Assembly (NCBI GenBank): GCA_021373255.1
Contig: JAJFTD010000106.1
Coordinates: 1 to 49,662 of the forward strand
Reading direction: 5' to 3'
DNA: 49,662 bases
From: a bacterium
GTDB taxonomy: Bacteria > Armatimonadota > UBA5829
In this document: positions 35,357 to 43,083 of the stretch, piece by piece
Layout of the letters: every line of letters starts with the position of its first letter
Position numbering within the stretch: the stretch's first letter is position 1
The notes under the pieces: generated by a model
Database searches by the model: none
What the model was told of the DNA's origin: nothing
The model's input: the letters and a program-made list of their open reading frames with translations, nothing else
Program-made: the position numbers and the translations under genes

Positions 35357-36244
35357 TCAGTCTATCTCCGATAACCCGTCGATTGAGGTAACGAACTGTT
35401 TTTTGATCTGGAACTTCGTCATCCAGCCTCGAACCTCAAAGGTCTTCAATGGGCCCGTATCCTTGCCTGCACCAGCATCATTGTCCCACAGCCATGCGGG
35501 AGTGGTCCAAAGGCAATAGGACGGCTGAATGAGTTGGTACACCCTCTCTGACACCCCACTCTGCCCGTGATGAGCCATTTGAACATAATCCGTATGAAGC
35601 CGCTTTGCGAACTTGCTCTTGAGCAGCTTCTCGCCGCCTTCCAACCCCAGGTCAGCAAGAAACAGGACGGATTTTTGCGAGTCTTGAACACGCAGCACCA
35701 CGGACGAGTTGTTCACCGCGTTAGTGTGTATTTCCGGGTTCTTTACACCCAAAACCTCGACACGGACGCCGTCGAAGTCCAGAACTTCCCCAAGCTGCAT
35801 CTCATTGAAGCATTTTCCTGACTTTTTGACTGCAGCGTTGATCTCTGCAATTCCATAAGCCCATTCGGGTTCATATTGTCGGACCCATTCTTCCTGCGGC
35901 ATAGATGCATATAGGCGCTTGACTTTGATGCCATCCGGGTTACTCAGCGTATCAGCCAGGGCTTCGTAGTGATCAAAATGTGGGTGGGTAAGAAACCAGG
36001 CCTCCACCTCACCTCCGAGCTTTTTCAGAAACGCTTTAAGATATGCAGCGTCACCGCGAGTGCCCCCATCGATAACAATCACCTTGCCTTTGCCCGTACG
36101 CATAACGTATGACATCATCTGACTATGAGTTTGTTCAGGAAGCTGCCACAGCGTGAATGTGGATTTGAACCTAGGCGCACAGATGCAGGGTTGGATAGCG
36201 CCAAGAAGTAACGGCACTAGTAGGATCAGGTGATATGAACGCAA
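35357..36244 (-). CDS. Exported metallo-beta-lactamase-fold hydrolase (ComEC/Rec2 C-terminal type)
   Basis: This zinc hydrolase is related to the MBL domain of ComEC. From the TTG at 36244 it has 295 residues, with AGGAG eight bases upstream; an in-frame TTG at 36265 would add seven. The N-terminus is a signal peptide (ILLVPLLLGAIQPCIC). Metal motifs are VIDGGT, the THPHFDH cluster, FLADLGLEG and MAHHGQSG. The domain ends with LWTTPAWLWDND. As an exported single-domain protein it may cleave nucleotides or phosphodiesters in the periplasm or outside, but the substrate is not known. It lies about five bases after the kinase stop at 36270 if the earlier start is used, 25 with the chosen one. Confidence 0.8.
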   Translation of the reverse strand: MRSYHLILLVPLLLGAIQPCICAPRFKSTFTLWQLPEQTHSQMMSYVMRTGKGKVIVIDGGTRGDAAYLKAFLKKLGGEVEAWFLTHPHFDHYEALADTLSNPDGIKVKRLYASMPQEEWVRQYEPEWAYGIAEINAAVKKSGKCFNEMQLGEVLDFDGVRVEVLGVKNPEIHTNAVNNSSVVLRVQDSQKSVLFLADLGLEGGEKLLKSKFAKRLHTDYVQMAHHGQSGVSERVYQLIQPSYCLWTTPAWLWDNDAGAGKDTGPLKTFEVRGWMTKFQIKKQFVTSIDGLSEID

Positions 36245-36269
36245 AAGAAATACTCCTGTTAACAACTCA

Positions 36270-37958
36270 TTATCTTATGGAATTCAGCCGGTCGCGGGCA
36301 ATTTGCATTGCATCCGCGTCACCATAGCGTTGGGCTTTTTCGTAGGCGGCAGCGGCCTGTTCCTTTTGACCGGATGCAGCAAGGGTATCGCCTTCGCTCA
36401 GGTAGATCGGACCGAGGTTGCGCCGGGCAGCCTGACCGTAGGCGTCAGCACCACCAAAGCGGACCGTGGCTTCATATTCTTTCTTTGCAACATCCATACT
36501 GCCCGACATATGCGCAGCAGCAGCCATATAGAAGTGCCCTTCCGGACGGTGTGAGTCCGCATCTATCAGAGACGCGGCAGTATCCTGAAGAGCTGACGCG
36601 CTTCTTGAATCGTAGTATTGCCGTGCCTGAGCAACCGACACATCGAAAATACGCTTTTTAGCGGATTCCCCTGGTTTGGAATCCGGTGAACTGCTCACAG
36701 CCATCTGCCATTGTTCGATCGCTTCGTCCACTTTGCCTTCGGAATAGAGCTTGTTACCCTGCTGGAGATACTTTGCGGCAGTCTCGCTGGTCAGACTGAC
36801 GCGATAGCTGCTGTAGGCCATGTTAACCGCCCACACAGCAAAGACAAGCATACCCACAAGCGCGATAACGATAAGAAATACGCCGAGGAAATTTCGTGTC
36901 TCCGAATCCAGCACAGGGTCCGGCGAAGGAGGTGGCGTGATGGAAACCGGCGCTGGGGCTGGAGCGCTTTGGCCGAAGGGATCAGATGCGTTACTCGTGG
37001 ACGCACCCGCATTTTGTGACGGAAGTGATGTGCCATAGGGTGTTATCGGCGTTGACGGGTGGCCGAAGGGGTCTTGCACTGCCCCATTGGTTGGCTGCGA
37101 AAAGGATGTCAACGTTACGGGGCTTCCCGGAAGGACTCCGTTGAACTTCTCATCCCGCAGGTCTTCAGCCATCTGGTCGATAGATGAATAACGCGCATCC
37201 ACATCCTTGGCCATCGCCTTGCGTATTATGTTCGCTAAATACGGCGGAGCGCCGGGCGGGGGCAGAGCCTCAGTATTAACAATGTTATACGTAATCGTGA
37301 CCACACTGTCGCCCGTGAACGGCTTGCGGCCCGTGATCATCTCATAGAGCATTACACCAACGGAAAAGATATCCGAACGCGTGTCCAACTTTCTGCCGGC
37401 AACCTGCTCCGGTGACATATAGCTTGGGGTACCGAACACCTGGCCGTCCTGCGTGATCGACGACTCACCCATCAGCCGCGCGATTCCAAAGTCGGTAAGT
37501 TTCACCAGACCACCCGGGAGTATTTGCACATTGTCCGGCTTGATATCCCTGTGAATGATGCCGTTGGCGTGCGCATAAGAAAGAGCGGAGCATAGCTGCA
37601 TGATGTAATTCACCGCATCGCGAATCGAGAGCATGCCGCCGGCCTGGAGCATATCTCTGAGAGTCTGCCCTTCGAGATACTCCATTGCGATGAAGTAGCG
37701 TTCGCCATCCTTGCCGACCTCATATATGGTAACGATGTTGGGATGCGTGAGCCGTCCGGCTGCCCTACCCTCGCGCAGGAACCTCTCTATCCTCTCGCGC
37801 CGCTGGGCGCCATTGAGGTTCGCCGGGATAGACAGCTCCTTGAGCGCTATCCGGCGGTTTATAGATGGATCAAGCGCCTCGTAGACGATATCGTTGGATC
37901 GGGCGATCTCCCTTATGATCTGGTATTTACCCAGTGTGTTAGTAGATGAGGTGGACAC
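36270..37958 (-). CDS. Membrane Ser/Thr protein kinase with C-terminal TPR region
   Basis: This Hanks-type kinase has 562 residues. Domain order: kinase (11-275), Pro/Gln/Ser-rich linker, one transmembrane helix (about 360-385, FLIVIALVGMLVFAVWAV), then an external TPR-like region (LQQGNKLYSEGKVDEAIEQW and more). Catalytic motifs are Lys40 (RIALKEL), HRDIKPDN, DFGIARL and GTPSYMSPEQ. The glycine-rich loop is replaced by IARSNDIVYEALD with no Gly. The GTG start at 37958 is seven bases after the PP2C gene, so the two are coupled. Substrates are probably the FHA/vWA proteins encoded just upstream. Activity despite the loop change is likely, since all other motifs stand. Confidence 0.93.
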   Translation of the reverse strand: MSTSSTNTLGKYQIIREIARSNDIVYEALDPSINRRIALKELSIPANLNGAQRRERIERFLREGRAAGRLTHPNIVTIYEVGKDGERYFIAMEYLEGQTLRDMLQAGGMLSIRDAVNYIMQLCSALSYAHANGIIHRDIKPDNVQILPGGLVKLTDFGIARLMGESSITQDGQVFGTPSYMSPEQVAGRKLDTRSDIFSVGVMLYEMITGRKPFTGDSVVTITYNIVNTEALPPPGAPPYLANIIRKAMAKDVDARYSSIDQMAEDLRDEKFNGVLPGSPVTLTSFSQPTNGAVQDPFGHPSTPITPYGTSLPSQNAGASTSNASDPFGQSAPAPAPVSITPPPSPDPVLDSETRNFLGVFLIVIALVGMLVFAVWAVNMAYSSYRVSLTSETAAKYLQQGNKLYSEGKVDEAIEQWQMAVSSSPDSKPGESAKKRIFDVSVAQARQYYDSRSASALQDTAASLIDADSHRPEGHFYMAAAAHMSGSMDVAKKEYEATVRFGGADAYGQAARRNLGPIYLSEGDTLAASGQKEQAAAAYEKAQRYGDADAMQIARDRLNSIR

Positions 37959-37965
37959 TTATACG

Positions 37966-38874
37966 TCAACCCCTGCCGAACAGCGCGCCAAGTCCCTTGC
38001 GCTTTGCCGGTCTGCCTTCCGAATTGATAATATCTTTGATCGCCAAAATAATGAGTGTGGCATTGTCTTTTCCACCACGCTCAAGGGCCAGTTCCACAAG
38101 TTCCTGCGCGGCTTGCGAGGGTGAGCCCTTACGCATCGCCTGCGCCATTTCGTCCGCACTGACCTCACCCGAGAGGCCGTCGGAGCACAGCAGGAACTGA
38201 TCGCCCGGCTTAATTTGCTCAGTGAATATATCTACATCAACATTCGGTGAATTGCCCAGGGAGCGTGTGATCACATTGCGGAATGGCGACATCATCGCCT
38301 CCTCCTCGGTAAGCCCTCCTAGCCTCACCTGCTCCTGAACCCACGAATGGTCCTCAGTAACCTGCCTGATCTTGCCACCCCTGAGGAGATAGCAGCGGCT
38401 GTCACCGACCTGCGCGATAAACGCCTCTTCTCCACGAATCACCAACGCGGTTAAGGTGGTACCCATACCGGAGCGCTCGGTTATAGCCCGCGAGGCATCA
38501 AATATTAAAGCGTTGGCTTGCTGTATGGCGGCGCGTAGGGACTCTTCGATAATGGGCGATTTATCCGCATAATATGCCTTTATAGCGGTCTTAAGCGCAA
38601 GTTCGCTGGCTATCTGACCGGCTGCATGGCCACCCATGCCATCAGCGACGGCGTAGAACGAACCCTTGAGCGCAAGGGTATCTTCTTCATCGGGCTGGTA
38701 GAATTCGAACTTGTCCTCATTGTTCTCCCGCACGCGTCCCAGGTCGGTCTTAGCACCTAACAGTGTCACTACCTGAACACCGCGCGCATTATCAGCCCGC
38801 TCTTCCCATTCCTTGATGACCTCGGCGCTATTGATCTTAGCCGTGATCTCGCGGCCCTCTTCGGGATTTTCCAT
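37966..38874 (-). CDS. PP2C-family Ser/Thr protein phosphatase
   Basis: This metal-dependent phosphatase probably reverses the adjacent kinase. The 302 residues carry TDLGRVRENNEDKF, AVADGMGGHAAGQIASE, MGTTLTALVI, VGDSRCYLLR, ITRSLGNSPNVDVD, FLLCSDGLSGEV and GGKDNATLIIL, i.e. the Asp metal ligands of both sites. A 40-residue N-terminal extension precedes the domain. It has no membrane segment. The ATG at 38874 is one base after the FHA gene's stop, and the kinase follows after seven bases, so phosphatase, kinase and FHA gene form one unit. Confidence 0.95.
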   Translation of the reverse strand: MENPEEGREITAKINSAEVIKEWEERADNARGVQVVTLLGAKTDLGRVRENNEDKFEFYQPDEEDTLALKGSFYAVADGMGGHAAGQIASELALKTAIKAYYADKSPIIEESLRAAIQQANALIFDASRAITERSGMGTTLTALVIRGEEAFIAQVGDSRCYLLRGGKIRQVTEDHSWVQEQVRLGGLTEEEAMMSPFRNVITRSLGNSPNVDVDIFTEQIKPGDQFLLCSDGLSGEVSADEMAQAMRKGSPSQAAQELVELALERGGKDNATLIILAIKDIINSEGRPAKRKGLGALFGRG

Positions 38875-38875
38875 T

Positions 38876-39814
38876 CTAGATTACCTCGATCTTGAAAACC
38901 GTCTGGCCGATGGTTATCTCGTCACCGGGCTGAAGCTCACGCGGAGCGTTTGCATCGAGCTTTACACCGTTCACCAACGTCCCGTTAGTGCTCCCCACAT
39001 CGGTAAGAACAAAATTGCCGTCCTCGGCGGTAAGGTCTGCGTGGTGCCCGGATGCGTAGGAGTCTGGAACCACGATCATGTTAGACCCCGCGCGCCTGCC
39101 TATTGTGTTCACTCCAGGCATGATCTCGAAGCTCAGCGAGCCGTCTATCGAAACCATGCTGCCCAATGCCACAGGAGCCTGCGGCTCTTCTTCCGGTTCA
39201 ATGGCATCGGACTCTATGACATCAGACTCAACAGTCTGCTCTTCCACCGGCTCCACAGACGGTTCTTCAGTCGATGCTTCCTGTTCGGGTTCACCGGCGG
39301 GCATCTCGGGAGCGGTATATTTGAAAGTAACGCCGCCGAATGTCACCTCGCAGCCGTCCTTGAGCTCCATTCGCTCGCCCTGCATAACTCGATTTCCGGC
39401 AACATAGGTACCGTTGGTGCTCCCCATGTCCTCTACGAACACCGAAGCTCCCTCGACAATGATCTTTGCATGCTTACGGGAGACGGTGTTGTGAGCCACA
39501 AGCACATCGGCGCTTTCACGACCTACAGTGTTCTCTCCCATCTGCAGTGAAAACTCCTGGGTGCCGTCGACCGTAGTTAATTTCCCCGTGGGCTGGGCTT
39601 GCGGTATGTCCGCAATCTCCACGGGCTGAGCGCTCAGCATGAAGCCGCAGTCGGTGCAATATATCTCCGAAGGTGGGTTCGGGGTCTGGCATACCGGACA
39701 GATGACATTGGCCGCGTATTGTGTAGCGTTGGCATTGGTCACCATTTGCGTGGTGTCTGCGTTCATTGTCCCGATCTGGGTCTTGTCCTGGTCGATACTG
39801 AAATCGTAGCTCAT
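38876..39814 (-). CDS. Double-FHA protein with zinc ribbon and N-terminal Thr repeats
   Basis: This 312-residue cytoplasmic phospho-threonine reader begins with DKTQIG, TTQM and ATQY repeats. A CxxC...CxxC zinc ribbon (CPVCQTPNPPSEIYCTDCG) lies about 39-57. FHA 1 follows (NTVGRESA, SRKHAKI, GSTNGTYVAG), then a Glu-rich disordered linker (about 170-215), then FHA 2 (NTIGRRAGS, SGHHADL, GSTNGTLVNG). The ATG at 39814 overlaps the vWA stop by four bases. N-terminal threonines before an FHA domain recall GarA/OdhI, where phosphorylation drives self-binding. Here the kinase is two genes away. That regulatory model is inference. Confidence 0.9.
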   Translation of the reverse strand: MSYDFSIDQDKTQIGTMNADTTQMVTNANATQYAANVICPVCQTPNPPSEIYCTDCGFMLSAQPVEIADIPQAQPTGKLTTVDGTQEFSLQMGENTVGRESADVLVAHNTVSRKHAKIIVEGASVFVEDMGSTNGTYVAGNRVMQGERMELKDGCEVTFGGVTFKYTAPEMPAGEPEQEASTEEPSVEPVEEQTVESDVIESDAIEPEEEPQAPVALGSMVSIDGSLSFEIMPGVNTIGRRAGSNMIVVPDSYASGHHADLTAEDGNFVLTDVGSTNGTLVNGVKLDANAPRELQPGDEITIGQTVFKIEVI

Positions 39815-41163
39815 TTGCTCTTCCCCCGGTCGAGATTAATGATCGTCCCTACCAGCGTCTTTTCCGCGCCGGTGCCCTGTTTGATATCGTTTATGGCATT
39901 CTGGATATCCTGCGCCTGCAAGGTGCGGCCCTGATCGATCAGCAGTGACCTCGTCTTCTCCAGTTCGCGGACCGCGTCAGCCGGAGCGATCTGCTGCGTG
40001 CGCATGCCCATAACTGTCTTTTCGAGATTTCTGGACGCCTCTGCGACTTCTATCTCACGCTGCACGACCGGGTTCACCCCACTCGAAATCAGCCCCGCAT
40101 CAGTAGTAAATTCTACCACGACATCCGATGACACAGTCTCCGTGCGCCCGGTAACGGAATCATCATACGTGACCTCAACTTTGGCGACTCGATATTTACC
40201 CCCGGGCCTGGAGTCGAGGCCAAGTTCGATGATGGCGCTCTGGGCTTCGCCTCGTTCAAGATCAGCTAGCGTGACCTCTGCTGAGCGATAACCGAAGGTC
40301 GGCAGCTTGCCGTAGATCTGCCTTACCTGCACCCACCTCGACATCTGCACCCGCATCCGAACGTTGCGGGCAACCAACATCATCAGGGTTTCAAGCTCTT
40401 TGCGGAAGACCTCGGGAATGAGTTCTGGGCGAGTGATGTAGTAATAGTTGCCGCCGCTGCGCTTGGCTATGGCCGCGAGCAGTTCTTCGTTATACTCCTG
40501 CCCCAGGCCGAGTGCGGTTACTGTTATCCCACGGCTCTTCTGCTCCGTTACCTGGCCGACTATCGCGCTAAAATCTTTGTTGCCCGCAGTAGGCTCGCCG
40601 TCAGTAAACAGCAGCGCGCGGTTAACATATCCCTGCGCCGGAATTGATGCCACCTGGCTGCAACCCAGTGCGATTCCATCATAGAGGTTAGTAGTGTTGC
40701 CAAGATCGAGGCGATTTATGTGCTCCTTGATCAAGGCTTTGTTCACCACCCGCCGCGCAGGCATCATCACCTCGGCATTATCCGCAAAAGTGACAATACT
40801 CAGTACATCGTTAGGTTCGAGCAAATCCACAACATATCCGCACGCCTGTTTCATAAACTCCATCGGCGGTCCTTCCATCGAGCCGCTGTGGTCGAGTATC
40901 AGGCAGATATTTACGGGCATCCGAGCACCCATCGCCATACCACCTGCTGTTATCTTCGCAAGGATATGCTCCCGTGTATTCCCAGTTGCTAAGGCGTAGT
41001 TGTTCTCTGCCACACACTCCAACGTAATAGCCTGCATGCTCGACGCCATAGCCGTGCGATTGGCATCCCAGCCTGTGCCCATTTGGGTAGCGTTAGGGTC
41101 AATACCACCGATCCGCGTCTTGTTCGGATCGTCCGGGAAAATCATTTGCGTGCTATCGTTCAT
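39811..41163 (-). CDS. vWA-domain protein with N-terminal Thr repeats
   Basis: This 450-residue protein opens with about four short repeats (DSTQMIFP, NKTRIGG, NATQMGTG, NRTAM). A vWA domain follows with a complete MIDAS: DHSGSM, the Thr of NTTNLYDG and Asp of FTDGEPTAG. A beta-rich C-terminal region (LGLDSRPGGKYRVAKVEVTYDD) and a final helical segment (ADAVRELEKTRSLLIDQ) complete it. There is no signal peptide or membrane helix, so it is cytoplasmic. The ATG at 41163 has AGGAG nine bases upstream. With the kinase and phosphatase downstream this resembles the TerY-type vWA/kinase/PP2C triads known from Ter systems, though no TerD/TerC is here. Confidence 0.92.
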   Translation of the reverse strand: MNDSTQMIFPDDPNKTRIGGIDPNATQMGTGWDANRTAMASSMQAITLECVAENNYALATGNTREHILAKITAGGMAMGARMPVNICLILDHSGSMEGPPMEFMKQACGYVVDLLEPNDVLSIVTFADNAEVMMPARRVVNKALIKEHINRLDLGNTTNLYDGIALGCSQVASIPAQGYVNRALLFTDGEPTAGNKDFSAIVGQVTEQKSRGITVTALGLGQEYNEELLAAIAKRSGGNYYYITRPELIPEVFRKELETLMMLVARNVRMRVQMSRWVQVRQIYGKLPTFGYRSAEVTLADLERGEAQSAIIELGLDSRPGGKYRVAKVEVTYDDSVTGRTETVSSDVVVEFTTDAGLISSGVNPVVQREIEVAEASRNLEKTVMGMRTQQIAPADAVRELEKTRSLLIDQGRTLQAQDIQNAINDIKQGTGAEKTLVGTIINLDRGKSK

Positions 41164-41322
41164 TTTAGCTATCTCCTATACTTTCCCAGTCCCCGTAGGG
41201 GGACTTTGTGCATTTGTTGCAGCGAATTCATTCGCCGGGCGACTAAAGTCACGGCAACAACAGCACGAAGTCGGCCTGCGCCGACTGGAAAAGAGATATG
41301 TCTCGCAGCCTCTCACTTTTAA
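41164..41322. other. Hairpin-containing gap inside the signalling operon
   Basis: Two stems are seen: AGTCCCC/GGGGACT (41188-41205) and AGTCGGC/GCCGACT (about 41271-41288). They may be processing sites or weak attenuators between the membrane FHA gene and the vWA gene. Confidence 0.45.
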
Positions 41323-42783
41323 TTAGATATCAAACCGGAACTGTGTGTTCCCTACCTGAACAGTATCCCCTGTCTTTAGCTCGTGACGGGTTATCTTTGC
41401 CCCGTTCACCATGGTTCCGTTGGTGCTGCCGTTATCGTATAAAACGTAACCTGCGCCCTCTTGGACCACGCGAGCGTGGCTGCGGGAGACTGTTTTATCA
41501 TCCGGCAGGCCTATGTCTTTTGATGCATCACGGCCTAGCTCTGTGGTTCCTGGTTTCAAAGCGAAAGTCTTTCCTGCATACGGGCCAGATACTGCAGATA
41601 ATCTCGCGCCACCGGCAGATGGAGAAGGCATCGGCTGGGTTGCGTCCGAGTGTGAGTAAAGCTCACCGAAGTTGATGGGGGCCTGCTGCTGGATCGTTGG
41701 TTGTTGTGACACAGGCATCGCGGTTGGGGCTGCGGGCGGAGCCGCACCTACACTGCAGTCACAGTTTCCCGCAGCGTCTTTGATAGCGCCGCAGAATGGG
41801 CAGATGTGCTGCGAAGTCGGGATCTGCACGCTGGATGCTTGCGGCTCATAATTATTCTGAACATACTTAGGCGCGCTGGCCTTGTCGCGGAACAGGAACC
41901 TCGTTTTGCCCATTATAATGATGTCGCCATCGTGCAGTGGTTCCTTGGTGGTAATCTGTCTGCCGTCCACGGTTGTCCCCTGCGCGGAGTTTAAATCTTC
42001 TACAAAATAGCGTTTCCCCGCAACGCTGATAGCCACATGGCGCTCAGATATATCAGCATCAGTAAACACTGGGATATCGGCAAACTCACTACGACCAATG
42101 ACCGTTGACTCTTTGTAGAGCGTATATTCCTTACCCTCGTTTCGCCCGACAAGCCGCACCAGCCATGCCTGCTTGGCGACCTCTTCTATCAAGCCGATGA
42201 ACAGCCCGATAGCCGCGCCAGTGGTTGCGAAACTGGTTAAGCGGATCATCCCTGTTGGAAAGTTCGCTGCCCCGCCACGGTTCATCCATGCTAGTATCTC
42301 AAACACAGACCCGCCAAACCCGCCGCCAATGAACCCACCCACGGCACCGTTGATCATGCGCTTGGGAGACATAGTGGCGATGCCCTGGGAAAGGCCGATG
42401 AACATTCCAACCAACGCCCAGCCTAGCCCGCGCCCGATGAGAAGCAGTATGAAAGAGAATAAGCTCGGTGCAGCGCTCGATGCGCCGTGGAGCGCCTGAT
42501 AAAATGCATTTCCGAAGCTGAACCCAACCAGCCCACCAGCAGCGCCTACGAGCGCACCCATAGCAACGCTCTTGCCCGCATCACGAGGTGACAGGCCCGA
42601 ACCTGCCTCCGCAATGCCGAGTAGCAACCCAACCATCAGACCTGATACAAGTCCGATGACAAACACGGCTGTGAAACCTACGCTGCTGCCATCGTCCGGC
42701 ATGAGTGAAGTAGGCTCCATCACCGCCCAGGCGATTATAGCCCCTAGCATCGCTGCAATTGTATATTTAATTATTCGGATCAT
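41323..42783 (-). CDS. Polytopic membrane protein with two cytoplasmic FHA domains and a zinc knuckle
   Basis: The 486 residues start with about six hydrophobic Gly/Ala-rich helices (1-205; YTIAAMLGAIIAWAVM, AVFVIGLVSGLMVGLLLG, GAVGGFIGGGFGGSVF). FHA 1 comes next (STVIGRSEFADIPV, SERHVAI, NSAQGTTVDG; note NSAQG for the usual GSxNG). Then a zinc knuckle CPFCGAIKDAAGNCDCS, a Pro/Gln linker with DATQPM, and FHA 2 (TELGRDASKDI, SRSHARV, GSTNGTMVNG). The ATG at 42783 has AGGA six bases upstream. It may anchor phosphorylated partners to the membrane. The zinc knuckle and last FHA domain are shared with the 43084 protein. Confidence 0.88.
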   Translation of the reverse strand: MIRIIKYTIAAMLGAIIAWAVMEPTSLMPDDGSSVGFTAVFVIGLVSGLMVGLLLGIAEAGSGLSPRDAGKSVAMGALVGAAGGLVGFSFGNAFYQALHGASSAAPSLFSFILLLIGRGLGWALVGMFIGLSQGIATMSPKRMINGAVGGFIGGGFGGSVFEILAWMNRGGAANFPTGMIRLTSFATTGAAIGLFIGLIEEVAKQAWLVRLVGRNEGKEYTLYKESTVIGRSEFADIPVFTDADISERHVAISVAGKRYFVEDLNSAQGTTVDGRQITTKEPLHDGDIIIMGKTRFLFRDKASAPKYVQNNYEPQASSVQIPTSQHICPFCGAIKDAAGNCDCSVGAAPPAAPTAMPVSQQPTIQQQAPINFGELYSHSDATQPMPSPSAGGARLSAVSGPYAGKTFALKPGTTELGRDASKDIGLPDDKTVSRSHARVVQEGAGYVLYDNGSTNGTMVNGAKITRHELKTGDTVQVGNTQFRFDI

Positions 42784-43083
42784 AGTGCGTCCTGCGTTTT
42801 TTCGGTTGCGTGTTATGCGTTAATGCGTTGCGTGTTATGCGTTAATGCGTTGCGCGTTATGCGTTAAGCGTCTTGCGTCGGGATTGCACTTATCTGGTAT
42901 ACGCACAATCTACTCCCTCGCCCCTTGCGGGAGAGGGCTGGGGTGAGGGGGCAGCGTCACTCCGAAGATACATTGCGCCCTCACCTTAATCCTCTCCTCT
43001 TAGGCGACAGCGTTTCCGAAGGAAATGCGAAAGCCCCCAGGGAGAGGAAATGCGTTATCTACTCCCTGGGAAAGAAAACTAAT
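42784..43083. repeat. Repeat-rich gap within the FHA operon
   Basis: A 22-bp unit (GCGTGTTATGCGTTAATGCG plus TT) occurs nearly three times at 42808-42870; its core TGCGTTAATGCGTT is also at 5580 and 5678. Further on, CCCTTGCGGGAGAGGGCTGG (42921-42940) leads into GGTGAGGGGG, like the widespread CCCTCACC-type bacterial intergenic repeat. No gene is supported. Confidence 0.75.

Noticed and set aside
36270-41163. Type VI secretion PpkA-PppA-Fha module
   Set aside because: Kinase, phosphatase and FHA genes are present but no Tss/Hcp/Vgr gene is seen anywhere in the window.
42808-42870. CRISPR array
   Set aside because: The 22-bp units are directly adjacent without spacers; no cas gene is near.
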